Positions 12,301 through 22,330 of a DNA stretch of 64,000 bases are shown one piece after another. A program made the translations under genes and the position numbers. Positions within the stretch are counted from its first letter, which is position 1. Every line of letters starts with the position of its first letter. This stretch comes from Linum tenue (lineage: Eukaryota > Streptophyta > Magnoliopsida > Malpighiales > Linaceae). The notes beneath the pieces were generated by a model. It had not been told where the DNA came from and did no database searches. It saw only the letters and a list, made by a program, of their open reading frames with translations. Location: positions 12,747,467 to 12,811,466 of the forward strand of contig CAMGYJ010000010.1 in NCBI GenBank assembly GCA_946122785.1, read 5' to 3'.

Positions 12301-13268
12301 AATGATAAATAAATAAAAAACGATAAACCACTACATGAATAATGATGGTGTAACCAAAGGCTTGGGATCCGAAGTCAATCCTCGGACTGATCAGGCGGCC
12401 TAAAAACCAGAGGTTGTCGGGAGTTGCTTATGAGCATAATATATATAATCCACAACACGTTTATTCCAAAGGGAGGGAGAGAGATGCCCGGCTGGATACC
12501 AGGTAAAAAGTCAAAGTCGCACCATTATTAGCAAGAGAATCATCTGTGTTCCAAATACAACAGAGAACAGATAAAGAACTATGTTGTTAGTGGTTCATTT
12601 TCCATGCATAAGTAAATGTAATTTTGCAATTAAGGAGCGATTACTAGAGTAGACAAGACAAGAGTTAATCACTCTAGGCTTCAGATCAGTTCCAGGAACT
12701 GTTCAGCAGTTAAATCGACATCGACATTGGCTATGCCACAACACGGTTGTAGGTTACTCTTGCAATATGTTTGATATAATATTGTAGATATACACAAACA
12801 AAAACTTCATTGTATCCACAACATGCATACATCTTTATACTTGTTTCATCACCTAATGCCGTATTATACTCACCAATCCAGCTCTGCCTCTTGGAAAATC
12901 CAAGTCCTCCCAACCAAACATAACAGTATAATCCAGCAATTTGCCTCTACCTACAGATCTAATGATTGGTATCTTAGCAAGAAATCATAATGTGAACGTG
13001 AACTCCTGTTCAATCTGGATTTCGTAGAAGAATTAAGAAAAGCATGGAAGTATTAACAAATTGGGCGCACATCTACTTCTCAGGAATGATTCCGTTCACA
13101 CAAACATGCGAAGGGAAGGAGAGTAAACGCGAATTATGCTTCACTTTAGAGAAAGACACCAGCATTTTTATGTAGATCATTTTCAATGGGGGATCTAAGA
13201 TAAAGAAACAATGGAACTTGCCTAGTGTACAAGGCATTGAGGGCACAACATAATAGGCTCTGCTGCCG
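12301..13268. other. Region downstream of BLOS1
   Basis: No convincing coding sequence. The part adjoining 13268 is presumably BLOS1 3' UTR, but I could not fix a poly(A) site. The rest is unassigned. Confidence 0.4.
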
Positions 13269-13845
13269 TTACTCTTTGTGAATATTCTGAATCGCTGCAC
13301 CAATGCTTTTACAATCAAACTCCATTACCTTCGTCCAGTTCTCAAAGTCCCCAATTTCCTGTTCACATAACCCAACTTATATCATCAATTTTCATTAAAG
13401 TGAATGGGAAACAGTAAAGAGGGGAATCAAATTCCCTATGAAATGTGCAACCAACCTTGATAGCTGTGTTCATTGCATGAGTAGCTGATAGCCATTGATC
13501 GCTCTGCTTCATGAATCGAGTAATGGTGGCTGCCAACACTCGAATCTCCGACTCAATTCGCTTCTCAATTAGAAATGACTCTTCCACTCCACCATTCACA
13601 GAATCAACCAACAGATTCGACACCCTCACTGCCTTCCTGATTGCGTCTTTCTTGGCTATCTCTGGGAAAGAATCTCTGATGTGAAAATTGATTCAACCAA
13701 GAGATCAGGTGGGAGATATCAGACCTCCAAAAAGTCCAAATTCACCTGTCTGCTCGTGCAGGCGGACAGTCGCTTGTTGGTGATCTTGGACTATGTGGAG
13801 TAGAGAAGCTTCAAGAGATCCGATCTCAGGCTGGGATCTCTCCAT
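13269..13845 (-). CDS. BLOS1: BLOC-1 complex subunit 1 (BLOS1 / GCN5L1 family), three exons
   Basis: Encodes a predicted 131-residue protein matching plant BLOS1, a coiled-coil subunit of the BLOC-1 complex that acts in endosomal sorting. Exons by inspection are 13845-13746, 13661-13456 and 13358-13269, with GT..AG introns of 84 and 97 bp. The 306 coding bases of the first two exons keep frame into the third. Exon 1 begins MERSQPEIGSLEASLL. Exon 2 carries VRVSNLLVDSVNGGVEESF, EKRIESEIRVLAAT and KQSDQWL, the conserved family core. Exon 3 carries EIGDFENWTKVMEFDCKSI and ends NIHKE. Length and all conserved blocks fit the family, and no lesion is visible. It is divergently oriented to the SAP gene, with a Pack-MULE between them. 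Confidence 0.9.
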
Positions 13846-14475
13846 TGCTCAAGCCTCGATCAGTGTTGCAAACCCACCTTAAACTTCCACTTCTTGTTAT
13901 CGTGTTAAGGAAACTAGCAATGCTAGTATGCTACCAATAGAAAGATGGTATCAGAGTAAGGTTCAAGGTAAAAAAACAAAACAAAAAAACCTCACAGTTC
14001 AGTATCTAAAACAAAAGATCCCTCCAGATCAAATTTTATATTCATACCAAAATTGAAACTTGATACCTCCCAACATGATTATGACTAACATTCAATGTTC
14101 AACACTCATAATTGATACTTGTTCATAAGCAGGAATGCACAAATGGCCAAAATTTCACAAATACATTTGCTTCCTTCACAATTTCCAATGATTCTATGAG
14201 AAGAGTAAAGAACTAGTCAATCCATGTAATAAGCAAAGAGGAAACGAGATGGCAGGAGCATAAAGTGAAACATCTCATCGAAGAGTGAACAGCATTCTCC
14301 ATTTACACCCTCAATCCATAATAATCATGAGGTGAAGACATCATTTCACAGCCAAACTCGTCCAACTACGAATCCTACAGCCCTGATACACATTGAGTCG
14401 GTCTAAGCAACGATTTCCACAGATATGAAGGGAAAGCAACGCAACAAAAGGAAGTAATCTTGATTCAAGACTTAC

Positions 14476-14650
14476 GTCCAGAGTCCGAGTAGTCGTAATC
14501 CCTTGCTTTAAGAGACGCTTGGGCCTGGAAGAGTTGTAGTACAGTAGTAGCTATCGAGAGATAGAGAATGTCCAGAAATTGAACTAATTCAGATGGGATT
14601 CAAACGCCGGAGAAGACTGCTCGCCATGGCCTGGTCTCAGCCGCGAACAG
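14476..14650 (-). promoter_or_regulatory. Probable BLOS1 5' leader exon with a short upstream ORF
   Basis: On the minus strand a canonical donor (GGAC then GTAAGT, exon ending at 14476) is followed by a long AT-rich tract before the BLOS1 start. This suggests a 5' UTR intron of about 0.6 kb; the acceptor is not certain. The candidate exon contains a 12-codon ORF (ATG at 14627, stop at 14589-14591) beginning MASSLLRR, which could act as an upstream ORF. A second open frame ending ASLKARDYDYSDSG runs to the donor, so a separate small coding exon cannot be excluded. Confidence 0.4.
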
Positions 14651-14754
14651 AAGAGGAAGTTGGTAGTCAAGCGGCAGCGCCGTGGAGTCCGTTGGTCAGC
14701 GGTCGACTGGGGGAAGAGCAGAGTGCGGTGTTCCGGCGGGGCCGGTGAAATGGG

Positions 14755-14910
14755 GAGGTGGTTTTCTATTTATTCTTTTCTTTCTTTCTTGGAACGGGAA
14801 TGTTATAGCCCAACCGGAGATACTGGGCTGGGTTTTGGATCTAGAAGCGTAGTGGACCACTAAACTTCCATGGGCCACTAGTCTGATCTCAGAAGTTGTT
14901 CATTGGGCTC
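14755..14910 (-). promoter_or_regulatory. Likely BLOS1 promoter with TGGGCY (site II-like) motifs
   Basis: Several GCCCA/TGGGC words cluster here: AGCCCAACC near 14806, ACTGGGCTGGG near 14822, ATGGGCC near 14870 and TTGGGCTC near 14903. Such site II elements are common in promoters of plant housekeeping genes and bind TCP factors. Placement upstream of the leader exon fits a TATA-less housekeeping promoter. This is inferred from motifs only. Confidence 0.35.
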
Positions 14911-14935
14911 CCTTCTATCCCAACTGTTTTATTTT

Positions 14936-16224
14936 TTATACTCTAGTTTGGCCCAAAGTTTGATGTAAGTGTTAGTTTTGACTCGAAATTTTCAATAAGA
15001 CAGTTATCACCCACTTTTCAAATTAATGGACAGATTTGACCCGAAATTTTCATTGACCGTCTATATTGACGGTCAAACATTTATTTCGTTAGTGACACAG
15101 AAAAACACGACTGATGTGGCTTATGCGTGTGCCACATCACTAAATAATATAATTTAATTTAGTAATTCAAATTAAAATAAAAAATAATTACCTACAATTA
15201 AAAAGTTCCCTTTTATTATTCCAAAATTCCCAAAAGCCCAAAACTCAAACCCTAATCTAAAAACATCTCGTTCCCCTTCCAAAGTTCCTCTTTTCTTCTT
15301 CCAACCCCTTCCATGGCGCCGCCGTTCTCTAATCACCGTCACCTAATCAAAGCCCTCGTCGTCATTTTTCTTAGCTCCGTCTACATCATCGGGTTCTACC
15401 AAAACGCTCGCGGCTCAATTCCCCTCCCCTGTTCTAGCCCAAACAAGTGAAACAACAACAAAAAAGACGTTGCTTGCGTCATCCGTATCCCCGCCACCAA
15501 CACCCTTGACTTCGAGTCCTACCGCCGTCCTCCGCAGCCGTGTCTGAGTTCCCTCCGTGGCCCGTGCGACCCCTCCAACTCCGTCGCGCGTCGCCCGTCT
15601 GGATCCAGAGACTATCGCGTGGTCTCCTCCGATCTCGTCCTCCTCCTTGACCTCTCTCCCACGCTCGATGTTTCGCAGTCGGAGGATGCTGAGGCGTGAT
15701 CTGGAATGTGGTTCATATTAGCAGAAGCTGAGAAGTTTTTGTAGGGAAGAGGTCCGTGGGGGACGCCATTTTAGGAAGGGCAGGGCGGAGTGGTAAAAGG
15801 GGAAGGACATCGGTATCGGTCTCGTGGTGGCCGGAGAATTGGAGGGCAGAGAGGGCTTCAGCAACGGAGGTCGGAGGATTGATTTTGACGATGATGGTTG
15901 ATTAAGATTAGGGTTTGGACTTGGGATTTTGGGATGATGGGATAATGGGAGGGAATTTTTTTAATTTGTTAATCTTCTTTTTTTAATTAAATGACAAAAT
16001 TAAAATTATATTATTTAATGCTGTGGCACCATGTATAAGCCACATCAGCAATTTTTTCTGAGTCACTAACGGAATAATTGTTTGACTGTCAATATTAACG
16101 GTCAAAAAAAGATTAGTGTCAAATCTGTCCATTAATTTGAAAAGTAGGCCACAACTATCTTATTGAAAAATTGGGGCCATAACTAACACTTATGCCAAAC
16201 TTCAGGCCAAATTAGAGTATTAAC
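14936..16224. mobile_element. Pack-MULE-type Mutator-like element with about 225-bp inverted arms
   Basis: The left arm (14936 to about 15165) and right arm (about 15995-16224) are reverse complements with scattered mismatches. Shared blocks include TTTCAATAAGA, ATTAATGGACAGATTTGAC, TGTGGCTTAT and ACTAAATAATATAATTTAA-like sequence. The central 0.8 kb is much more GC-rich and gene-like, which is the structure of a gene-capturing MULE. No transposase is present, so it is non-autonomous. I could not find a clean 9-bp target duplication; the best pair of flanking words matches at about 7 of 9 positions. Confidence 0.8.
15313..15699 (+). pseudogene. Captured 5' fragment of a putative PMT/QUA2-type methyltransferase
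   Basis: The frame starts with an ATG at 15313 (MAPPFSNHRHLIKALVV), then a membrane-spanning stretch FLSSVYIIGFYQN, then PLPC and CVIRIPATNTLDFES. The known plant PMT family (Golgi type II membrane methyltransferases linked to pectin) starts the same way: a short basic N-terminus, a single membrane anchor, then a Cys and an LNFE(T/S)H-like segment. A TGA interrupts at 15448 and the frame ends at 15699, long before any methyltransferase core. It sits between the inverted arms of a MULE, so I read it as a captured gene fragment. The family call rests on motif memory, without alignment. Confidence 0.5.
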
Positions 16225-16690
16225 TCATTTTTATATAATAAAGCATACTTGAAAGAATCAGCGTTTCTAAAAAAAATAGCGTCAAAAATTTGATTCATCT
16301 TTAGCCAACTTCATGTTTTAATGTATATAATTCTATTAAAAATATGTCATTTCAAGGGAATTTCGTCTTTTAACCTCTCCTTTACGAAATAAAAGTGGTC
16401 TTTTAACCTCTCCTCTTCATGTCCTTTTCTCTTCTCCCACCTGTAACTCTTTACTTGGGCTTAAAAGCCTCATTTGAATAAATAAAAAATAAATAATCGA
16501 CTCTCGTGGGTAATAGAGTTGTGAGTTGCATTTATTTGCACAAAGTCCGAAACAAAACAGGAACGGGGAAGAGTGTTCTGGAAAGTACTCGAATGGCTAT
16601 CCTTCATCAAAACCGAAGGAACATAAACCTATCCATACTCCAGGCGGAATAGGAATTAGCTAATTCCGAAATCGCCTGTCGGTGCTATCT

Positions 16691-16698
16691 TTATATAA
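16691..16698 (+). promoter_or_regulatory. TATA box of the SAP gene
   Basis: TTATATAA lies 45-52 bp upstream of the SAP start codon. That predicts a very short 5' leader of about 20 nt. The upstream promoter space is only about 470 bp before the right arm of the neighbouring Pack-MULE. Confidence 0.65.
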
Positions 16699-16742
16699 AC
16701 TTCCCAAACGCACACACACTCGTCCATTCGATTTTGGATACA

Positions 16743-17171
16743 ATGGCTGCTGCTTCAGAACCGAGCCTATGCGCCAACGGCTGCGGATTCTACGGCTCCC
16801 CTCAAACCCACAACCTCTGCTCCAAATGCTACAAGGACTCCCTGAAGAAGAATAGAAAGAAGGAGGAACAATCCACCATCCACGCCGTTTCTTTGACCGG
16901 CGCTACAGACGACGTCGTTTGTGCCCTGCCCGCCGCTAAGTCGGACTACGGCGGCTGCGGGACGAATAAAGGCAACAAGAGCCGGTGCAAGGTGCGCAAC
17001 AAGAAGGTCGGCCTGCTGGGTTTCACCTGCCGCTGCGGTGACGTGTTCTGCGGGTCCCACCGATACGCCGAAGAGCACGGCTGCAGCTTCGACGTCAAGG
17101 GAATGGCACGCGAGATTTTGGCGAAGCAGAACCCGCTCTGCAAGGGTGATAAATTGGAATTCAGGATTTGA
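16743..17171 (+). CDS. A20/AN1 zinc-finger stress-associated protein
   Basis: Intronless gene for a 142-residue SAP-family protein; plant SAPs act as ubiquitin-binding or ubiquitin-ligating regulators of stress responses. I chose the ATG at 16743 (ACAATGGCT context), because the frame upstream of it has no ATG. The N-terminal A20 finger is complete: Cys pairs in LCANGCGF and LCSKC with the usual spacing. The C-terminal AN1 finger has VGLLGFTCRCGDVFCGSHRY and EHGCSFD, but the first zinc pair reads C-K-V-R where the family has C-x-x-C, so one zinc ligand is Arg. Length and the single exon fit the family. High GC of the coding region contrasts with the AT-rich flanks. Confidence 0.93.
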   Translation: MAAASEPSLCANGCGFYGSPQTHNLCSKCYKDSLKKNRKKEEQSTIHAVSLTGATDDVVCALPAAKSDYGGCGTNKGNKSRCKVRNKKVGLLGFTCRCGDVFCGSHRYAEEHGCSFDVKGMAREILAKQNPLCKGDKLEFRI

Positions 17172-17624
17172 ACGCGGTTTAGTGTAGTTTGGTTTATTAG
17201 ATTCTTTTTCTTTACTTCCGACGATTGGTTTCCATAATTGTATTTACTTTTAATTAATCGATTCTTAATGTGTATAGTTTTTATGAATTTATCTTCGTTC
17301 TACTTTTTGACCTTACATGCGGTATGAAATAGGATTATTCAAATGGTTATCATAGTAATTAATTATCAAATCAAATAGTAATATAATATTATAACCAAAC
17401 CGTCCAAACTAATACAACAACCACATTAACCAAACTCAACTTTAATAGGTTTGGCTAATTCATTAACCAAATTAATCAATATAACATTACATTCTTATAA
17501 AGTAAGAAAAAATTTCAGTCAAGGCATCAAATTATTTATATAATGAATAAGACATACAATCAACATATAATTATATTTAACTTTAACATAAACACATCCA
17601 ACTACTGCAATTATCTTACGGTCA
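17172..17624. other. SAP 3' flank, AT-rich
   Basis: Presumed SAP 3' UTR followed by AT-rich intergenic DNA up to the target duplication of the large MULE. No other feature seen. Confidence 0.5.
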
Positions 17625-17633
17625 ATAGAAGTA

Positions 17634-17830
17634 GGGTTAATATATTTGTATGACCCGAACTTTTCACATATTAAACATCCTTGCCAATCTTTTCGATCTA
17701 TTACTTCGTGGCCTCAACTGTGCATCAAATTTATGAAAATGACCAAACACAAAATTTGTCTATTATCTTGGATGGTCAAACGCGTTAACTAACGGTCAAC
17801 CCGCTGCATAACCGCATAGTTAGCATAAAT
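17634..17830. repeat. MULE left terminal inverted repeat
   Basis: Inverted match to 31965-32158, including ATCTTTTCGATCTAT-like, ACTTCGTGGCCTCAACT and GGTCAAACGCGTTAA-like blocks. Confidence 0.88.
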
Positions 17831-17939
17831 AAAATTTAAAACTTCCTAAACTCCACATCATCCCTAATTTCAAATTTTTATATAATTAATTACATAAATA
17901 AACTAGTTATCTAATAACTATTAGTTACCAACTAAATGA

Positions 17940-18310
17940 AAAAAGGGTCAATGCTCCTCTCTCCCATGCACGGTGCATCCCACTCTGCTTCATCTTCTTG
18001 TTCCCCAAAATCCCCACTCTGAATCCATTCTTAATCTTCTACGGTTGCGTTCAGAGCAGGGAAATCGTTGGAGTTTCTTCCTTGGCCTAATTCAATGACC
18101 TCCACTCCACTGACTCTATCAACTCGCATCTTCTCCTACTAGCCTTCTGATTTTGGATTCATTGACAAGTTCGACGCCTTCGATTTCAGCGTCAGATTCG
18201 CCGGCCAGATCCACGATTTCTCATATGTAGGGTACATTTACGACAAGAACTACGGTTGGCTAACAGAGAGTGCCCTCTACCAGCCAGCCGAGGGGCTCGG
18301 GGTTATGCTA
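17940..18310 (+). pseudogene. Gene-like sequence inside the MULE, left part
   Basis: A GC-rich segment with an open stretch reading FIDKFDAFDFSVRFAGQ, then YVGYIYDKNYGWLTESALYQ. It looks like captured plant coding sequence, but I do not recognise the source gene. It is cut by the copia insertion at 18311. The sequence after the copia (31415 onward) continues the MULE interior. Confidence 0.45.
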
Positions 18311-18634
18311 ACAACGATTTGTGTTGTCGGAAAGTGAAAACCCTTGTGTGATTTCATTGGTTTTGGCAGCATATATAGGTGGTTCAAAGTAGCATTACAA
18401 GACAAGCTTACTTATGATGCAAGTACGAACCAAAACAGGAAAAATAGTAAAAATGTAACATTGGGATTAAAAGTGAAGTTTGGCAACTTGATGTAGTACG
18501 CTGTCGTTCCAGTTGAACGTTGTCGTTCCAGCCGAGTCTTCAGGGAGTGCCAGAAACGACGTCACTCCATTTCCTTCTTCCTTGTGTTTGATATGCGAGG
18601 GGGAAATTCAAATTTGTTGAATTATCCCCTGATA
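18311..18634 (-). repeat. copia 2, 3' LTR
   Basis: Equal in length to and highly similar to 31091-31414, with a handful of substitutions (for example GGTGGTTC versus GCTGGTTC and CTGTCGTTCC versus CTGCCGTTCC). Confidence 0.92.
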
Positions 18635-18639
18635 CCCCC

Positions 18640-19058
18640 CGCAAGCTGGAGGACACAATTCGTGGACACCAAGTTTGGAGAGGAGTAAGGAAAATGTTGT
18701 CAAGGAAGCGGTTTTGTGAACAAGTCGGCGAGCTGGTGAAAGGAGGAGATGTGGAGGATCTTGATGATGTTCGCCAGGAGTTTGTCGCGGACGAAGTGGC
18801 AGTCTAGCTCGATGTGCTTCGTTCGTTCTAGGCGATGTAAATTGCGGACTGGTTGTCGCAATAGAGGTTGACTGGCTGGGGATGGGGAATGCGGAAGTCC
18901 TGGAGTAAGTAGAGCAGCCACTGAACTTCGCAAGATGTGTAAGCAAGAGCACGACACTCTGCCTCGCAAGAAGAACGAGAAATAGTGGTTTGTTTCTTGC
19001 TCTTCCAAGATATGAGGGATGAGCCGAGGTAGACACAATACCCTGTGATGGAACGTCT
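18640..19058 (-). pseudogene. copia 2 RNase H C-terminal part
   Basis: Continues the RNase H that stops at 26630 on the other side of the TR-GAG. It reads [20 protein letters not shown], then [20 protein letters not shown], then [13 protein letters not shown] stop and a short deletion precede ERTKHIELDCHFVRDKLL and LADLFTKPLP. The deletion removes the residues normally between the Asn-rich loop and ERTKH and shifts frame. Confidence 0.9.
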
Positions 19059-19063
19059 GGTGT

Positions 19064-20477
19064 TGACTCGACTCTACTGTCACCCTAGGAATTGGCCAAG
19101 TGAAACCACTTCCTAAAGCGTAGTATAGCGGGTTAGGTTTATATGTCAACCCGGGTCCTAGATTTGCTGACTACTCAATGAGTTCTTGTTATCTAGCAAT
19201 AAAACTGGAGTGCAAGTCTAAACTACCAAACAAACAAAGCAAGTAAACTGGTTGTATTCAGGTTAAAGAGGTCACCCGGATATGGTTCCCCCTAGTCTGC
19301 AGTTAAGCCGGATTGTAATTACCAAGTTCAGTTTCTATGAAGATTATACTGCGGAAGGTTCTTAAACAGCCTGAAGTCTCGACTAAAGGTCTTCAGACCC
19401 TCTCAATCTGACTCTCTAGCGGGCGACTAACCTCCACCGGAGTCGACAGATTGAGGCCCTAAGAACAAAACCTCCACTACCGGAGTAAATCCGGTACAGA
19501 ATAGTGAGTTGGCTCCTCGACTAAAGTCACCAACTCCCTATCTTCAATCAAGGATACTCTATTAACCTAGGCAGATATTCTCATTCTAGGTTAAAGCAGA
19601 AACAACAGGAATTTGATCAGGATTCAAGTCATTCAATCACAAAACCTCAATCGAATATAATCAATCACAGAATCAGTACTTGGGTTCATACAATCGAGGC
19701 CTAACATACAAATCTAGGGTTCTCCATACCCAGATGAATGGGAGAACTACTCCATGGAGAAGAAAGCAAAAGCAGAATCAGATGCGGAAATCATACTGTG
19801 AAGATGGATTTCTGCTCCTGGACGTTGAATCGGCACTTCTCCAAGCTCAAACCAAGCTCCAATGGTGTTGAAGATCGATCTAGGGCACTTGGAGACTCTT
19901 GTTCGTCGCTTTCTCTCTCTAGGAATCGTTCTATCTCTCCAAAACTCGAATCCCCCTCTGTTTGCTCGAATTAGGCTTTAAAATCAGTTTTCCCCGAGTT
20001 GCACGGCCAGGGTGCACGGCCGTGCACATCACCATTCTGGCCGTGCACCCTAAAACGCGCCGTTTCATTTATTCGCCTTCATCCATCTTGCACGGCCAGG
20101 CGCACGGCCGTGCAAGTCTGGCTTGTGCCCGTGCAAGCTCTCGCACCAACCCGCACGGCCAAGTTTGTATGTTGCACGGCCGTGCGGTTCTTTGCTTTGC
20201 CCGTGCAAGCTCTCGGCATGAGGCGCACGGCCATATGGTGCAAGTGCACGGCCGTGCGTCTCCATGGCCTGGCCGTGCGGCTCCCCAACAAGCTCGCCCT
20301 TCGTCCGTTTGTCGTCCAATCGACCCCAGACTCGCTCCTAAGCCTTCATCCACGTACTAGGACCTGAAATAACACAACCAAGCACAACCTAGCGTGAAAG
20401 CGGCCTAAAACACGAGAATCAACACCTCAAACGGTGTAAGTATGAGGGTAAAAACATGTGTAAATGACGGTCTATCA
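19064..20477 (-). repeat. TR-GAG 3' LTR (1414 bp)
   Basis: Essentially identical to 25259-26629. Substitutions are C/T at about 19352 versus 25547 and T/C at about 19407 versus 25602. It has an extra 43 bp around 19653-19695, which lies between two copies of CAATCGA; the other LTR has lost one copy and the interval, as slippage or microhomology repair would do. Confidence 0.95.
20000..20290. repeat. GCACGGCCGTGC palindrome cluster in the 3' LTR
   Basis: Four complete 12-bp palindromes GCACGGCCGTGC (near 20016, 20102, 20175 and 20247) alternate with half-sites such as TTGCACGGCCA, TGGCCGTGC and GCCCGTGCAAGCTCTCG. The same array occurs at 26152-26442 in the 5' LTR. It could form hairpins in DNA or RNA. 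The region is CpG-dense against an AT-rich background. Confidence 0.9.
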
Positions 20478-22330
20478 AACTCCCCCACACTTAACCGTTT
20501 GCTTGTCCCCAAGCAAACCAAGTCAGACACTAGGTAAGCTTACATATTTCAATCAACCAACATTGGGGACAAGTCATAAAGGCACAGAATACGTGAATCG
20601 CACTGGTTTTTCAAACATCAATACATGCCCAACCTCACTAACAACCTGGACAACCACCACAAAGGACATTCGAGTGCAGCAAATCGAGTAAAGGAAGAGT
20701 CTCCCGTCTGTTTACTAGCCAACCTAGACTTGATTCAACCACTTACTCAAAAGAGTCAACTCATGCATCCAACTCAAGACATCAGAATAGAGACCGAGCA
20801 ATCTAGGTCCTCACCGGGGTACAAGAGCATATAGAAAATGAAAATGAATCACTCACTCTCGACCAGTGGGGTCAGGACAATTTTTTATGCGAAAGATGCG
20901 CATGCTATTTCTCTCAATACCTATCATCTCTTCACCATGATGGCAGCCTCTAAATGCTAGAGTTCACATGTGGGGTGTCACCACTAACTAATCAGGAGGT
21001 CTTAGACACAGGTTCAAATGACTGGCTAGGGTTTTGGACATGGGGAAAAGGCCTTTTAGGTGGTGGAAGTATTCATAGCAAAGGTTCCACATTTCCCAAA
21101 CACACAAACACAGTCAACAACCCGGTATTTTCTTTCTGCTATCCTGCATTACTCAATATCCTAAGATCACAAGAGCGAAGGAGGCACAAACATCAGCGTT
21201 CCCAAGCCAGATTGCTAAGAAACACTACTTACTGGGCATTACTCAGATTTTTGGTGGTGGCTCTCTTTTGTTTTCAATTTTTTCTTTGTTTTTCTTCCAT
21301 TTTTCTCTTCATTTCTTAAGAGAGCCACCACTCCTGCACATATTTCAAACATCCGCCCAACTTTTAAGCACTACCTCCAACACTCACATAGACTTTAGCA
21401 GAAACAGCAGAGAATTTATAAAAACCACACTGTGGAACCTTCTACAAGATGCAACAAGGGTGATTTTTTCCATTATAGACCAAAAGAAAGGATAACACAC
21501 GGCTCAAAGGGGCTGACTAGGGGATATGACACATCAGGACAGTCAGTTTTGGGCGTGGGCTAATCCTATGCCCCCATCATTTTAGCTAGTGACAACGTGA
21601 ATGCTACACATCATGGAAGAGGGATCTATCGCACAAGAAAGAAACGAGCAGGCTCAAATCTCACATGGCTACCTATATGCTCTATCTCACATTCTGATAC
21701 CCTGAACTAGATGCATAAACGACTGTCAAGAGCAAGTAATCAGATCAAGTCACGGTTGGCAAGCAAACAGTTGAAAAACTGAACCCCTACATCGTTTTAC
21801 TGCACATCTCAGTCCTCATCATAGGTTGTCCTAGTCGCAAACAAGTTGTCATGCATTAATTCAAAAACCAATCAATTCATCCATCAAAACACAGTGCCAA
21901 TATGATCAAACAGCAGTACTTGGAGCCCTCAAATCGTAAGATTCGGACAGTGGACTAGGCTCCAAGCACACAAACAGATCTAATGCAGTCAAAAGATAAA
22001 CACCCCCCCACACTTAAGATCGACATTGTCCTCAATGGAGAAGAGGAAAGGAAAGGGGAACGATGTTACCGGTATGCACAGACTGCAGGAGACTGGAAAC
22101 GGACCAGGCGGGAACACAGCACAGCTCAAGGGAAACAGAAGAGCTCAACCAGAATATGTTAGGTCCGATGTCAGCCCAATAAGACATCATCCAGAATAAA
22201 GAAAACAACCCAAAACCAAACCAAAACGCAATCCGACTCGAAACATAAGAAAGAAAGTCAAACCGTGGTGGGGTTGCCTCCCCACAAGCGCTTCTTTACC
22301 GTCTTTTAGCTGGACGCCCATGGTGGATAC
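20478..22330 (-). other. TR-GAG 3' non-coding region with two polypurine-type tracts
   Basis: Immediately inside the 3' LTR is AACTCCCCCACACTTA (20478-20493), the plus-strand image of a polypurine tract. A second very similar tract, ACCCCCCCACACTTA, lies at about 22003-22017, close to the end of the gag frame. No coding sequence is apparent between them. In full-length relatives this interval follows pol. Confidence 0.75.

Noticed and set aside
12731..12913. 60-codon minus-strand open frame
   Set aside because: No recognisable motif, lies downstream of BLOS1 and fits a chance frame.
14925..16235. Target-site duplication for the small Pack-MULE
   Set aside because: The best flanking words agree at only about 7 of 9 positions in T-rich sequence, which is not convincing.
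16734..16742. Earlier start for the SAP gene
   Set aside because: The frame is open to 16734 but the codon there is TTG. The first ATG in frame is at 16743 in good context.
19962..20367. Overlapping open frames of 122-132 codons in both LTRs of the TR-GAG, on both strands
   Set aside because: They lie in the GCACGGCCGTGC palindrome array, occur in several frames at once and encode only the repeat. I regard them as composition artefacts.
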